Assembly (NCBI GenBank): GCA_033239005.1
Contig: BSQZ01000034.1
Location: forward strand, 5,262,001 to 5,326,000
Direction: 5' to 3'
Length of the DNA: 64,000 nucleotides
DNA from: Lamellibrachia satsuma
Taxonomy: Eukaryota; Annelida; Polychaeta; Sabellida; Siboglinidae
This document shows, in pieces, positions 34,289 through 48,241 of this stretch. The translations under genes were made by a program, and so were the position numbers. Numbering within the stretch: position 1 is the first letter of the stretch; each line of letters begins with the position of its first letter. The notes below the pieces were generated by a model. The model was not told the origin of the DNA, ran no database searches, and worked only from the letters and a program-made list of their open reading frames with translations.

Positions 34289-36340
34289 GAATGGAATAGA
34301 ATAAGTATTCCTATTGCATACATATTATATATAAACGTATTATATTATAGTAAGAAACAGTGGAATATTGGTTAGAAGAAGTATTGCTATTACACATATA
34401 CCATATACACACACTTCTTATAGACATATATTAAGAAACTGTTTTTGTTAACAGAGGCAGTATTTTCCATGACTCAAATTCAACGAGCGATAAGGGGGAG
34501 TTTGTGAATTAAACTGGTGTACCAAACTATCGCATACATTGTTAAATATATATTAGATAAAGTGATATGATACATTTACCTAAATTGCATACATAAGGTA
34601 ATATCTGACATAGTTGTAGTAAACGATTTCGGTAAAAAGGAATTGACAGCAGAATTTTAGCGTAAATTTGTTTGCACTGATTTCGTTGTTTTGTTTACAC
34701 AGTGTTCTCCGTATTCGCTAGGTGGTAGGCTTTTTCTTTGCTCGTGCGAGCTTAGTAGAAAATACATAGATAGCAAGTATATTAGCCTAAAATGTTCTTT
34801 TGAACACAAAAACAGCCTTATTCAATGTTAACGTAGCAATCAGATTAAGTCTAATTGTTGTGATGGCGCCGTGCAAGCGGCAGGTAAAGGCTAGCAGGCA
34901 TTTAATATGCAGCAGTTGTAGCAACTGGGTGGACTTCGTCAATTCCGGGTGTGAGAAGTCCTGGACTGAGGTTCAGGTGGATAGTTTTAGTTTTGAGAGT
35001 AGGGGATGTACGAGGTTGAAGGAACTTGAGGTGGAGTTAGAACAGCTGTGACTGCTCGTTGTGGCAGTGGTGGGAAGGAAGCAGATGGGTTGTGCCAGTG
35101 GTTCTAGTGGGGGGACAGTAGATGATAAAGTGGGGGAAGACAACGAGAGAGATGCTAGGGAGAACATAGGGAGGACATAGGGAGACAGGACGAAAGGAGA
35201 CGAGAAGGAAAGAAATAGGAGGGAAAACAAATGGATCGAAGGATGGGGAGTGGGGGAGACAGTAGCGAAGGAGTCGGCGGGGGAGGAGACGATAGATAAG
35301 GCGATGGGTGTGAGGGAGACGAGAGGGAAGGTGTCGGGAAGGAAGGCGACGGGAGCGAAAGTTTGCCAGGAGACGGTAGGGATAGGTGACAGATTGATGA
35401 GTGAGAGAGAGCCTGATAACAGTCTGCCACCAAGTGACAAGGCTGCAGGACAGAAAGTGATGGAAGGGATCCATCGGAAGAGCTATTCCGAGGCAGTGAT
35501 AGAGGGGGTGAGAAAGAGAACGAGAGTGTTTGTTGGGGACTCAATATTTAGGAAGACCGACAGAGTCTTAAACAAGGGAGATGACATGGTAGTTTACTTG
35601 TCTGGGGCCAAAATAGAGGCGATAACTGAGAGGGTAGAAAACATCGTGGGTTCGGTCAAGGGTAAATCTGTTTTAGTACACGTAGGGACAAATAACGTAG
35701 ATAGGGAGGGTACAACTGCTATAGTTAGGAAATACAGGAATTTGGTCAAAACACTAAATCAGACGCTTGTTGAGCAGGTAATACTGTCAAGGATTCTACC
35801 AGTAACAGGAAAGAGGGACCATATACATCAAAATTGCCGGGGGGTGGCAATTAACATGGTAGTCGAGAAGCTATGCAGGGAAGAGGAAGTTGGTTTTGTG
35901 GATTTATGGGGAAGTTTTGTTGGAAGGGCTGCTATATGCATGAAGTACGGGCTTCATCTAAGTGGAATGTGGGCACCAGTATTTGCGGATGGACTCTTTC
36001 AGCAGCAGTAGACAGTGGCAAAGGTAGCATATCAAATATTTTTGGTAGTAAACACTATTTAAACTAGAAGCGCAGGGGAGTACTTAGAGATGCATCGAGC
36101 AGGACATGAGGCCACTAGTGCAGATAAACCAATAACAAAATGTCCGAGAAACATGTCTGAAGCAGGTTATAGATGCGTGTGTTGAAATGGTAGGATTATA
36201 GTAAACAAGAAAAACGAATTATCCATTATGGTAGACAATATTGGCCTTCACATAATGAATCATGGGCGAACGCAGAAATAACAGATGCTGAATTAGGATT
36301 GACAGGATATATACTGTTTAGGAGATGAAAGAAATAGAGC
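34289..36340 (+). mobile_element. CR1-type LINE copy LN2 (5' part, 3' truncated)
   Basis: The 5' UTR aligns with LN1 from 34361. A further partial copy of the first 70 or so bases seems to precede it (34289-34357), as if the UTR start is duplicated. ORF1 starts at ATG 34862 and the endonuclease start of ORF2 is at about 36170-36330. Homology then ends within the endonuclease at the GYILFR block, before any RT. Loss of the 3' half is unusual for a LINE, which normally loses its 5' end. Confidence 0.88.
34862..36011 (+). pseudogene. LN2 ORF1: PHD-like finger + SGNH esterase (broken)
   Basis: The N-terminus (MAPCKRQVKASRHLICSSC) has the finger, with CRGC changed to SRGC, and stops at about 35049 after a short helix. 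The frame from about 35250 to the TAG at 36009 is intact and contains the esterase: GDSIFRK, VHVGTNNVDREG, VGFVDLWGSFVGR and a YGLHLSG block, in which the Asp of the DGLHL motif of LN1 and LN4 is Tyr, so the catalytic site is damaged. Confidence 0.85.
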
Positions 36341-36479
36341 CATGTTCACCACGCATACCATCACAGCTTATACGATCATGGAACCCCAATTGAGCACGTG
36401 ACCACTGAGGCGCATTAGGGAATTTCCAGTTTCTCACCTCTTATGTCGGTCATCCATTGTTGTGATGTGGCACTTTGTC
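36341..36479. other. Junction sequence between LN2 and a LINE tail
   Basis: About 140 bp with no homology to LN2; function unknown. Confidence 0.4.
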
Positions 36480-36744
36480 AATACTTACTTACTTACTTAA
36501 TCCTCTTCGTGCGGAAGGGCACATAATGCCGACACCAGATCACGTCACTGCATTTTATCTCTTGATGTTTTCTCGAGCTTCCCCCAAGTCAGGTTATATG
36601 CGTTCATTTCTCGCTCCACCGTTCTTCTCCAGGTTTCTTTCGGTCTTCCTCTCACCCATTTTCCATCTGGTGTCCATCTGAGGGCAGTTCGGACTATTGT
36701 TGTCTGCGGCATTCTCAAGACGTGGCCAATCCACTGCTATCTGC

Positions 36745-36745
<1 letters not shown>
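36480..36745 (-). mobile_element. 3'-end fragment of another LINE with (TAAG)n tail
   Basis: The minus strand encodes QWIGHVLRMPQTTIVRTAL, RWTPDGKWVRGRPKETWRR and NLTWGKLEK, ending HEED and a stop, followed by four TAAG units (36484-36499). These are the conserved last blocks of a widespread LINE polyprotein. One TGA interrupts it. Confidence 0.85.
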
Positions 36746-39020
<2,275 letters not shown>

Positions 39021-39269
39021 ACTACCTCACATTTCCTCTTGCGTTGGATCCTAGGCTGCCCGGATTCGGATAATTGCATATTTTTATTCTGAAAACATTT
39101 AGTTCCGTCGTAATTGATTAGCCTTTACAATTATTGAGGCACTGGTCCTAAGCTCTCTATATTCAAAATATGACGATGGTGGGAACATCAAATACAAAAG
39201 TTTTCATTATTTACAAATGAAGATGCGTCACGGTTGATGCCGTCTGCAACGATCATATTTCTTCCTTCG
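39021..39269. other. Intergenic
   Basis: Nothing recognised. Confidence 0.4.
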
Positions 39270-39565
39270 CCTTCACTTGTCCCTTGATAGAGGCTGTCGT
39301 TGGGGCACCCTTTTTAGTCTCATGTGCTTTTCATACAATGCTTCCCTACCCTATTCGGGCCGCTGTCGCCTCCAGGCTTTGTATCAAGCTCAGTCCCATC
39401 AACTCCTTGGTGTTTTCGATCCAACTCTTGTTCGGTCTGCTTTTTCTACGTCGTCCATTCAATGTGCCTTGCATAATCATTTTGGATAGGAATGTCGAAC
39501 TCATGACATGCCCAAACCATTGCAATATACGTCTTATTGCCATAGCCAGAAGTGTTTCGTGCATG
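39270..39565 (-). mobile_element. 3'-end fragment of another LINE
   Basis: The minus strand encodes MAIRRILQWFGHVMSST, MIMQGTLNGRRRKSRPNKSW and TKELMGLSL, the WFGHV...GRRRRGRP..SW pattern of LINE polyprotein ends. It is a third type, distinct from those at 33870 and 36480. Confidence 0.75.
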
Positions 39566-41340
39566 CCAGCTGATTGATCGATGAAGATGCGAACGTCAAG
39601 GTTGATAAAATGGTTGGTATGTGGAATGTTCAAATTGGAAACTTTATAGAAGACATCCTTAAGGGAAGGCAGTGTTAATTGAGCTATGTTTCTTTTTTGT
39701 ATATTTATGACACAGTCACACTCATAGCACAACACTGATTATTAGTATATCATTTGATACCAAGATAGTATATCTAGTATGCATAGATACTGATATGTAG
39801 CTCACTCAAATAGGGCCAGCAGGGTAGCTCAACTAACACTAGGTGTGGGGTAAGTTGAGTCAGAGTGTAGAGTAAGTTGGGTAAATGCTTTATTTGTATA
39901 ATTGACGTAGGTCTTATACTAAAATGTCTTACCAACTCAGTCAACACATCTATCCAATGTGTACAACACGTTTCGGACTAGCCTACATGCTTAATTAATA
40001 AGATGACACACTTAATTAATAAAAATTTATAGACCAGTTACAACCAGTGTAAAACCAATTATAGATCAATTACAACCAGTGTAAATAACTGCTAATGTAT
40101 TGGCTTGTAGCCATTTGATTTGCACGAAAAAATAATTCCTTGTTGCATTTTTGGTAAGGCCTTTTAGTGCTACTCCTGAACAATTTCTGTCGTATCCAAC
40201 ACATACGTGTTGCGAAATGCAACAACGAGAGCTGTACGGCAACTGGTTAAGAGGGAAATATATTCGCTTATATCTGATGTGGTAATGATGACCGTTGACA
40301 TTATGCTTATATTGTAAACACCAGCTGGTCACTAAGGACGCCTGCCATACGATTTCATAGCGTGCATTATTCGTGACATGTACAAACTGCGTAATCTGCT
40401 AGCCACTGAAAGGTCATCGCATTGACGTCTCTCGACATTGCATATCAGTGTCGAGTAACGTCATAGAGAAAAGACGAACACTTGTTGGCATTTCATTTAC
40501 TTTTAATACGATAAACAATCACGTACAACAGCGCAATGTCGTGGAATTATATTCATTTATATTTTTTGATAGGTGTAAGACAATATGTCGTGTGACGTAT
40601 AAAAATATCACAGTTTACGTACATTGCAGGATGTTATTAACTAACGGTGTATGTCTTCACACGAATAGGCTACACAAGTTTTTTTGACAAGATAATGTAC
40701 TTCCTGCACCCCAGTTTTTAGCACACCATAACACTTTATGACATAAACCATTGGCATTAGTATTAATACATGTAAAGCTAGCATGTCACTGTTGACAGTT
40801 TTATATTCACGCAGCAACGTAGAAGGCAAATATAATATAAAAAAAACTACTACCGTACATTCGCTGTACCATTAGCAACAACATCAACAACAACAACGAA
40901 AACGACGACGAAGAAGAACAAGACGTCGACAACAACAATAACAACATATAAGTGAGAAGCGAACGTCAACACCCACAGCATCAGAAGCGATGAAACTAAA
41001 CATGTATCGTGACTTATTTTTCCGAACCATATGCGCCTTGACATGCACGAATCCATAAATATCGTTCAGGGATTAATTCAGGCTTTGCCAACAAAGAGTG
41101 TACAACGTCATCAGTTTCGTCATAACAAACGCATGTAAACCAATATCAACATCACGTTGTTGTAACAGAATCGAGTAGGCAATGTCGTTCCAAAAGATCA
41201 AATCACGTGTGTTTTATATCATACGTGTCACGATAAATGTTTTATACAACAAATGCTTACTGTTAGGGACACGTTATTATAGTATAATTGGTATTCAAAC
41301 AACATGCTCACACTTATGTAAACTCGGTTGGAACAAACTG
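39566..41340. other. Distal 3' flank of receptor copy D, partly duplicated
   Basis: 40790-41180 resembles 41660-41960: both have the GCATGTC-CTGTTGA-AGTTTTA block, an AACAACAA-rich run, and the GTCATCA...ACCAATA-CAACATCACG block. So a segment of several hundred bases is duplicated in tandem. A 40066-40332 open frame is unrecognised. Confidence 0.6.
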
Positions 41341-41344
41341 AAAT

Positions 41345-41440
41345 GACCGAATAGAAACTCTTTCACTGATGCCTTGTGTCCGCGTCTGAAGTTGCACGCT
41401 TGTCAGTATTGACAGTTGTGGAAAGAGTTTATCACATAGT
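41345..41440 (-). pseudogene. Relic of a receptor Ser/Thr repeat
   Basis: The minus strand aligns with one Ser/Thr unit of copy C (31483 region): CTTTCACTGATGC, GTGTCCGCGTCTGAAG and GTCAGTATTGAC blocks on the plus strand. It is an isolated fragment in the 3' flank of copy D, suggesting a further lost receptor copy. Confidence 0.55.
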
Positions 41441-41994
41441 CTCACTAATATGCAATTAGACAATTATGTCACATGGGATGCGATTGCCTGTACTGATAAA
41501 ACTGATTTCATCGCGCAGCAAAAATAGCGTACAACAGAGCTGATGAATGTCGAACTATGTCAATGGCTGCCCCGCCATTTAGTAAACGGGTCGTCAGCGC
41601 CAACACACGGTTGATATCAACTGTATCAGGTAAATCAATATTCGCACTGATTATCGAATAGCCAGCCAGCATGTCGCTGTTGAAAGTTTTACATTTACGC
41701 AACAATGTAAAAGGCTATGATAAATATACTAACATACATACATAGCACGAACAACAACAATAACAACAATGAAAACGACGATGACAAAGAACAAGTCGAC
41801 GACAACAACAACAAACGTCGTGACATACATGGATCCATAAACGTCGTTTCGGGATTACGTCAGGCTTTACCAACAAATAGTGCACGACGCCATCAATGTC
41901 ATCATAAACAACAAATCTGGACCAATACCAACATCACGTAGGTGTAACAGAATCGGGTGGGCAATGTCGTTCCAAAAGACCAAAGGTACACTTC

Positions 41995-41995
<1 letters not shown>

Positions 41996-42063
<68 letters not shown>
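41996..42063. repeat. (GA)n microsatellite
   Basis: About 33 GA units, one AAAG interruption near the end. Confidence 0.97.
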
Positions 42064-42064
<1 letters not shown>

Positions 42065-42303
42065 TTTGGCAGATATCATTGTAATCACGAAGACGCGATA
42101 CGTTTAGCAGCAACAACATATGCTACAGCTTTATCTGGAATATCAGTAGTAATAGTAGTTGACACAGTAGTAATAGCAGCTGCAGCAGGTGCCAATAATC
42201 AACATTAAGCAAGAAAACCAGATACGACGCCAACAGTACAGGCAATCACCGACACGGTTGGTTGTACAATCAGCAAAAAAGTCAATGCATTGTCCGTGAG
42301 ATA

Positions 42304-45266
42304 TTACAGACGGGTTTTGCGGTATTCTGTCGACACATTGAACATCCCGGTTGTGTTGCTGCTACGCTTGGCATTGCGCCAGTCTCGCCAGAGTCTTCGG
42401 ACTGTTGGCGTCAGCATGAAAGAAACACAGATAAAGACTCCCTGGCAAGTGTTGCACACAATGAACGGGTACGTCAAGAAACGTAGAACGTCGATCATTG
42501 CTAAATAACCGAACAGCCACGTGAAACCCATCAGTGACGTCAACCGTATGTAAATGACGAACATCCTGCGTTGTTGTTTCTGTGGTCGCGCTCTGCTGGC
42601 CGTTGACATGGCACGTCTTAGAGCAACGACGGTGCGAACAAACAACACAGTATTAGCAGTGATCACTACGGCTAGAGGAGTTGCAAAGTAATATTCTATG
42701 GCTCGGGGACCTGAAATCCAACATATCATCTTGTTGCCATAGCTCAAAGGTAGCTTCGTGCCGAAATCGATACCCAGACAGACGGCGACAAAGACAGCCG
42801 GTAGTCCCCAGGCGTATACGGCAAAACAACAAAGACGAGATGTATCGCGATCGCCGTTAGATTGCTTCAGATCAGCAAACGTGCACGAAGTATCGTAGGC
42901 AAGTACATTCATCCAGAGAAAAGAAACTAACCATGTGTAGTGTTGGAAGACGGCGACGGCGACGCAAACCTCACGATACGACACGAAAATTTCACTCATC
43001 TGAAAAGATAGCTGAGCAAAGAACAACGCTCCGCATAGATTCATTACGCATTTCCCTGCTCGAGTGCGAATCTCTTCGAACATACAGTAGGTGATCATCG
43101 TGCATACGAGACACGCCATTGACAAAGTGTTCCCGATCAGTGTAAGTATACCCCGGACAGTATAATCAGTTGTTTGGCTGTCGTGATTGTTACCAAGAAT
43201 CCCGGTCAGATTAGAAAGCATTGACACACACAATACGATCGCATTCGATTCCAATCTAAGAACATTTCTCTCGAGTATTTTCACTTCTTGCGATGTCCCA
43301 TTGTACAACCTGAATGACTCACCCATGTCGATGTATTCATTCACCTGAAACGTGACCGTATCACAACTGAAGATGTCTGGTTCACAAACCAAGGCTGCCG
43401 TACTATTGATCCATCTGTCATTGATACGCCACGATGTAATAACAGGCGTTTCAGTAAAATCGTACACTTGTGCTGTACTCACAACCTGAAATGTAGACGG
43501 AATGGTGTCTGGAAACGTTTCGTTACCCAAGAAAATTAAATCACGCCGAAGTTTTGGGGATCCCTGTAGACATACACCCGATGAATCATTAATGTCTTGG
43601 TTGAACACAAATATATCGATTTCCATGAAATCATAGAAGAACAACTCATTGCTATCGATGGCTTTTGCAACAAACAACTCCACTTTAGACACGACATCAG
43701 CGAAACTTCTGGACAATGTTTCTTGAATCCAACAAGTTGATGTGTTGGAAATGACCTGATCCCAATTGTTCCACCTTTCAAAGATGTTGCATTGTTTTCG
43801 TCTTGTTGAATTTCCAACGACATCAACACCAATGTCTTTTATAACATATTCAAAATCAGAGTGTTCGAACTCTTTATTTGTAGTCGATATGACGACATAT
43901 ATTCTAATGTCACGTTTCCCTGACAACATCTGTGGCATAGTCACATTCAGTAATGCGCAATGGTTGTCTCGCAAACCCACGTGACCAGGCGGGCACGTGG
44001 GTTTGACGCATAATCCAGTGTTGGCGTTGTACAGGCTACCACCGGAGCACACAGTCAATGTGTTAGTCCGCTGATTGGACTTGAAAATCCATTCGAAGGG
44101 TATCAATGGTTGGTCTTTCTCAAAGTCAGAATATTGCATATTCAATGGGTCTGAGTAGCCGTTACACATGGCACAGTGTGGATTGCTGTAAGTTGTACGT
44201 GAAGGCGTGTGATAAATGAGCGCCCGATACTTTTGACATGTCGATTTTAAGTAATCGAAGTCAAACTGTGGATCAGTTACATCGGCGTTGCAAACTAGTG
44301 ATGGGCGAGTTTTTTTCGAGCAGGTGTAGCGAAAATAGAGGTCGCCAAATTTCTTCACATTTGAAAAATTTAAATTAATTTCGCAGTTGGAAATGGTTTG
44401 GTTGTATCTGGTATCTCTGTCGTAATGCTGCCAATAGTCGTTTCCAGTTGTGTTCGAGCAGTTAAAGGTCACACCAGCCGTCGTCATTTCAGTGACATTC
44501 TCCCCAGGATTATGGCAAATTGCGCAATACTTGTTGCGGAAGATGATGTCCCGAAATATAACCGGAATATCTGTGGTATGAGAGTTGTTCATCACGGACG
44601 GTCTTTCGCAGAAATCAACTATTATAGGATCAGTGGTTGTTATATTCCCGCAAGACGACACAACCATTAATTCTACGTTCCCGAATGATTCATTATTTAG
44701 ATGAATTTCGACACATTTGGCAGTTGGTGACATTCGATTTCGTAAAATGTCTCCGTAATTGTTCCGCGTTACCTTTGGACCAGACAAACAGGATGCTTCG
44801 TAGTCGAGACAGCAGTCTCCAAGATGGATGCAGGCCCTGTCACAGTAGCATTCGCCGGGATTCCGGCTCACGCGTTTACCACACTTGCGTGCGCAAGACA
44901 TATTGTATAAATTGTCATAGAACATGCCTTCGAGTTCAAATATCGTTTGACGTTTATATGAGATTCTTTCAACAGATGTTGTCCAATTATCAACAGTGTT
45001 ATTACTGTTCTTTGTCGTGTTGTTGTCACCGCAGGGCTCCTGCGTGCCAGTCACTGTAATGGTCGTTGTGATGTTGCCAATGTTTGTTGCGGACATTCTC
45101 ATCAATTGTACGTGGCTAGTATTGACTGACTGAGGCGCTGAGTTGTGGAGAGTCTCTGTCACTGATGCGCTGTCGTCCGTGTCTGTGCTCGCACCCTTAC
45201 CAGCATTGACCGAAGGAGGTGTAGTGTTGTGGATTGACTCTGTCACTGATGCTCTGGTTTCTGCCT
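42304..45266 (-). CDS. SMB-type 7TM receptor, copy D, exon 2
   Basis: Large exon from a splice acceptor (TTACTGTTTCCAG ending 45267) to TAA at 42304; with exon 1 (46775-47114) it gives about 1100 residues. In order: two Ser/Thr repeats; a somatomedin-B domain (CARKCG...CYCDRACIHLGDCC.DYEASC); a Cys-rich ectodomain with many N-glycosylation sites, including NKYCAICHNPGEN and CPPGHVGLRDNHCALLN; then seven transmembrane segments with the GKCVMNLCGALFFAQ motif. No canonical GPS autoproteolysis motif is visible. The 7TM part is family B, methuselah/adhesion-like. The protein ends KTRL, a class I PDZ-ligand pattern. Role: surface receptor, probably G-protein coupled; ligand unknown. The frame is intact throughout. 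Confidence 0.93.
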
Positions 45267-45559
45267 CTGGAAACAGTAAGCGGTGAAGAAATACAAACGG
45301 AGTGCTCCAACATAAGAGCTGCTTCGGGTGACGCGAAATAAAAGAATACTAGCTGGAAATATACATTCTGTGTTCCTAATATTAATGGCAATACATAAAT
45401 GCACTAAGCATAATAAAATATAATATTATTTAGTATAATAGGGAATCGTCTGAACTATAACTCAATGTTATAGTATTTTGTTTTCATTGAACTGTACATC
45501 TACTGGCTTGTTTACACTGACATTGATAGTAAACGACTGGTACGCTCATTTAGACAATA

Positions 45560-46263
45560 TTAGTAGAACTCTCCTACCAGCCCTAAAAATACCCTCCTTC
45601 CAGCCCTAGAAACATCATCCTACCAGCCCTAGAAATATCTTTATACCAGCTTTGATAGCACCCTCCTACCATCCCTAATAACACCTTCATACGTGAAAAA
45701 ACACCCTCAGCATCACACGTTAACATATCTAGTAGCAGACCTAATAATACCCTCCTACCAGCCCTAGTAATACCCTCCTACAAGCCCTAGTAGCACCGTC
45801 ATACCAATCCTAGAATCCCTACCAGCCCGAGTACCACACTCGTCCTAGCCCTAGTAGAACCCGCCTACCACCATTTTATTAATATAAATGATAAATTTAT
45901 TGTAATTCCTTCCTCCCAGCCTTAGTAGCACCCTCCAATCAACCGTAGTAAAACCCTCCAACCCGCACTAGTAGAACCCTCCTATCAGCCCAGTGCTACA
46001 TTTCTACCAGCTTTAGAAGCACCCTACTTCCAGCCCTAGCAACAATCTCCTACCAGCCCTAGTAGAACACTCCTACCATCCCTTGAGTAACCCTCTTAAC
46101 AGCTGTGTTAGCAACCACCTACCAGCCCTAGTAGAACACTCCTACCATCCCTTGAGTAACCCTCCTAACAGCTGTGTTAGCAACCACCTACCAGCCCTAG
46201 TAGAACACGCCTACCATCCCTTGAGTAACCCTCCTAACAGCTGTGTTAGCAACCACCTACCAG
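45560..46263. repeat. Intronic minisatellite (CCAGCCCTAGTAG-type units, ending in three 69-bp units)
   Basis: Irregular units of roughly 25-30 bp with CTACCAGCCCTAGTA cores; at 46057-46263 three near-identical 69-bp higher-order units. A single related unit (GGTGCTACTAAAGCTGGGA) lies in the intron of copy E at 57156-57175. Confidence 0.88.
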
Positions 46264-46393
46264 CAACTAATGCCACCACTACTACTACTAATAATAATAA
46301 TAACACTGCTAGTTACTGCTACTGCTACTGCTACTGCTACTGCTACTGCTAGTGCTACTGCTACTACCACTACTTCTACAACTACTTCTACTT

Positions 46394-46448
<55 letters not shown>

Positions 46449-46526
46449 CACTATTAATACCACTACGACTACTACTACTACTAGTAGTAGTAGTACTACT
46501 ACTACTACTACTATTACTACTACTAT

Positions 46527-46618
<92 letters not shown>

Positions 46619-46671
46619 TTACTATTACTATTACTATTACATCTACTACTACCACTACTAGTACCACTACG

Positions 46672-46708
<37 letters not shown>

Positions 46709-46773
46709 TTACTACTACTACTACTACTATACTACTACTACTACTAGTAGTGCCACTACTGCTACTGCTACTA
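46264..46773. repeat. (CTA)n/(CTG)n trinucleotide microsatellite of about 500 bp
   Basis: Plus strand mostly ACT/CTA with CTG near both ends and ATT, TTC and CAC variants. On the gene strand it begins right at the splice donor as GTAGTAGCAGTAG. The long polyvaline and polythreonine frames here are artefacts. Confidence 0.95.
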
Positions 46774-46774
46774 C

Positions 46775-47114
46775 CTTGATCAGCGTACACGGCTGTGTGT
46801 GAACCAGGGCCTCCTTCTGAGTACTCTGTGACGGGTGAACCAGGGCCTTGGGCACCGTACACGGCTGTGTGTGAACCAGGGCCTCCTTCTGAGTACTCTG
46901 TGACCGGTGAACCAGGGCCTTGGGCACCGTACACGGCGGTGTGTGAACCAGGGCCTTCTTCCGCGTACTCTTCGGCAAGTGAACCAGAGACTTGGGCAGC
47001 GTACACTACTGTGGGTGAACCAGGGCCTTGGGCAGCGTACACGGTGGCGATTATCAGATAGCACAGCAACATTCTTTCAACCAGTTTCGTCGTGGACAAC
47101 TTCGAGCAAGCCAT
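46775..47114 (-). CDS. SMB-type 7TM receptor, copy D, exon 1 (signal peptide and PGS repeats)
   Basis: ATG at 47114; 113 codons plus one base, giving a phase-1 junction with exon 2. It begins MACSKLSTTKLVERMLLCYLI and continues IATVYAAQ, a good signal peptide. Six or so repeats of a 12-17-residue unit with GPGS and VYAxQ or EYSEG follow. The start is chosen because the ATG is shared in position with copy E (56801); the frame is open slightly further upstream but without an ATG. The exon end is inferred from the donor at CAAG/GTAGTA, which restores the reading frame into exon 2. Copy C has a decayed version of this exon at about 32095-32190. Confidence 0.85.
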
Positions 47115-48149
47115 GATTATGGTCAATATCAGCCAGTTGTCAGTGAGTCGGGCACTTATGGATAGCAGCGGACGACGTTAGTTGACAATAACAATTTATT
47201 TAGTTTTCGGCATGTTTCATTTCCATTAGCTTCGTGCAAGATAACGACGATTATATTAATTATTCAAGTGTTGTGAAAATGTCAACTGTTTTGGATGTTA
47301 TGTTCAATACAGTTAATTGCTTTTAGAATCATTTTGCGTGTTTATGTAAACCGTGCACGTGCGTGCATGGATGGTGCTACCCAGTTTCTCTCGATTGGCA
47401 GTTGATCCACCCACTTAGGAACAGTGATACTATCAGAGCCCTCACGAACCGCACGTTTGATGTTACTGAGATATGTTTGTTTTCTAGACGAGTTTTAATG
47501 TAGCTAGTGTTGCGGCGTCCGCGAACTAATTTCAGGTATTGATCCTTCTTCAGGACTAATTGCTAGCATTTAAAGGAGTTGACGGTCTCGCGTTCTTGGT
47601 CGTTGACTGTTATTGTGTCTACGTGGTCTGCAAGTGTTTCTGTCGTGATCCGTTCTTGAAATGTGCTAAAAAGTGTACGAAATTGGTCGCAATCGCAGGA
47701 CGACAGGTACCCGTGTGGCCTTGCAGGGTTGTTGACGTTGCCGGCGGATGTTTTGGGTTCACTGACTCGTCGATAGATGGAGCGCTCGGCGTTGTCTTTA
47801 ATAATTTATTGCCAGTTATAGCGTGTTCCTCACTGTTTCACGGAAGCATAGGCTGTATTTAGCACTAACGGATTTGACATTTGAGATAACACGTAGAGAA
47901 CACTGGAGAAATAGGAAATCCTATGCATTGTAATTATATCCAGCCAATTACAAAGACGTGAACATCCTTCAAGTGATAGACAACATTTTGTCAAAAATAC
48001 AAACGAAAAACGTAAAATTATTTTTGAGGTGCTTCGAATTAATGGACACATTTCACAAGAAAATGTTTTATACAGTTTCACGCACATGAAGCTAGTTATG
48101 TGTAGTAGCTGTAAATTTAATTAAGACATAAGTAACATACTATAAAGTG
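47115..48149. other. Upstream flank of copy D with a LINE fragment
   Basis: 47210-47690 is related to 53165-54410 on the other side of LN4. It includes a truncated SINE head (47385-47410) and a minus-strand LINE RT piece (about 47560-47700, with a block like LDQFRTLFSTFQERITTE). No clear core promoter was identified. Rest unrecognised. Confidence 0.55.
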
Positions 48150-48241
48150 TGTATTACAACACAAAAACAGTCTTTGTGAAGACTACCTAGTATAAATTGA
48201 TTATAAACGGATTATAAACAAATACAAATTTAATTTCTAAC

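Larger units (their letters stand above)
45267..46774 (-). other. Intron of receptor copy D (1508 bp, phase 1)
   Basis: Donor GTAGTA (46774 downwards) after exon-1 end CAAG; acceptor TTTCCAG. It is phase 1, as in copy E. It is built largely from a CTACTA trinucleotide tract and minisatellite units (see separate entries). Confidence 0.85.

Noticed and set aside
46257..46760. Polyvaline/polythreonine/polyleucine frames over the CTA repeat
   Set aside because: Frames through a trinucleotide tract are open by composition. The copy D gene is explained by splicing out of exon 1 just before the tract.
47560..47862. A 100-codon Cys-rich plus-strand frame as a possible secreted peptide
   Set aside because: It is antisense to a LINE RT fragment and reads across repeat-derived sequence; no signal peptide or relative supports it.
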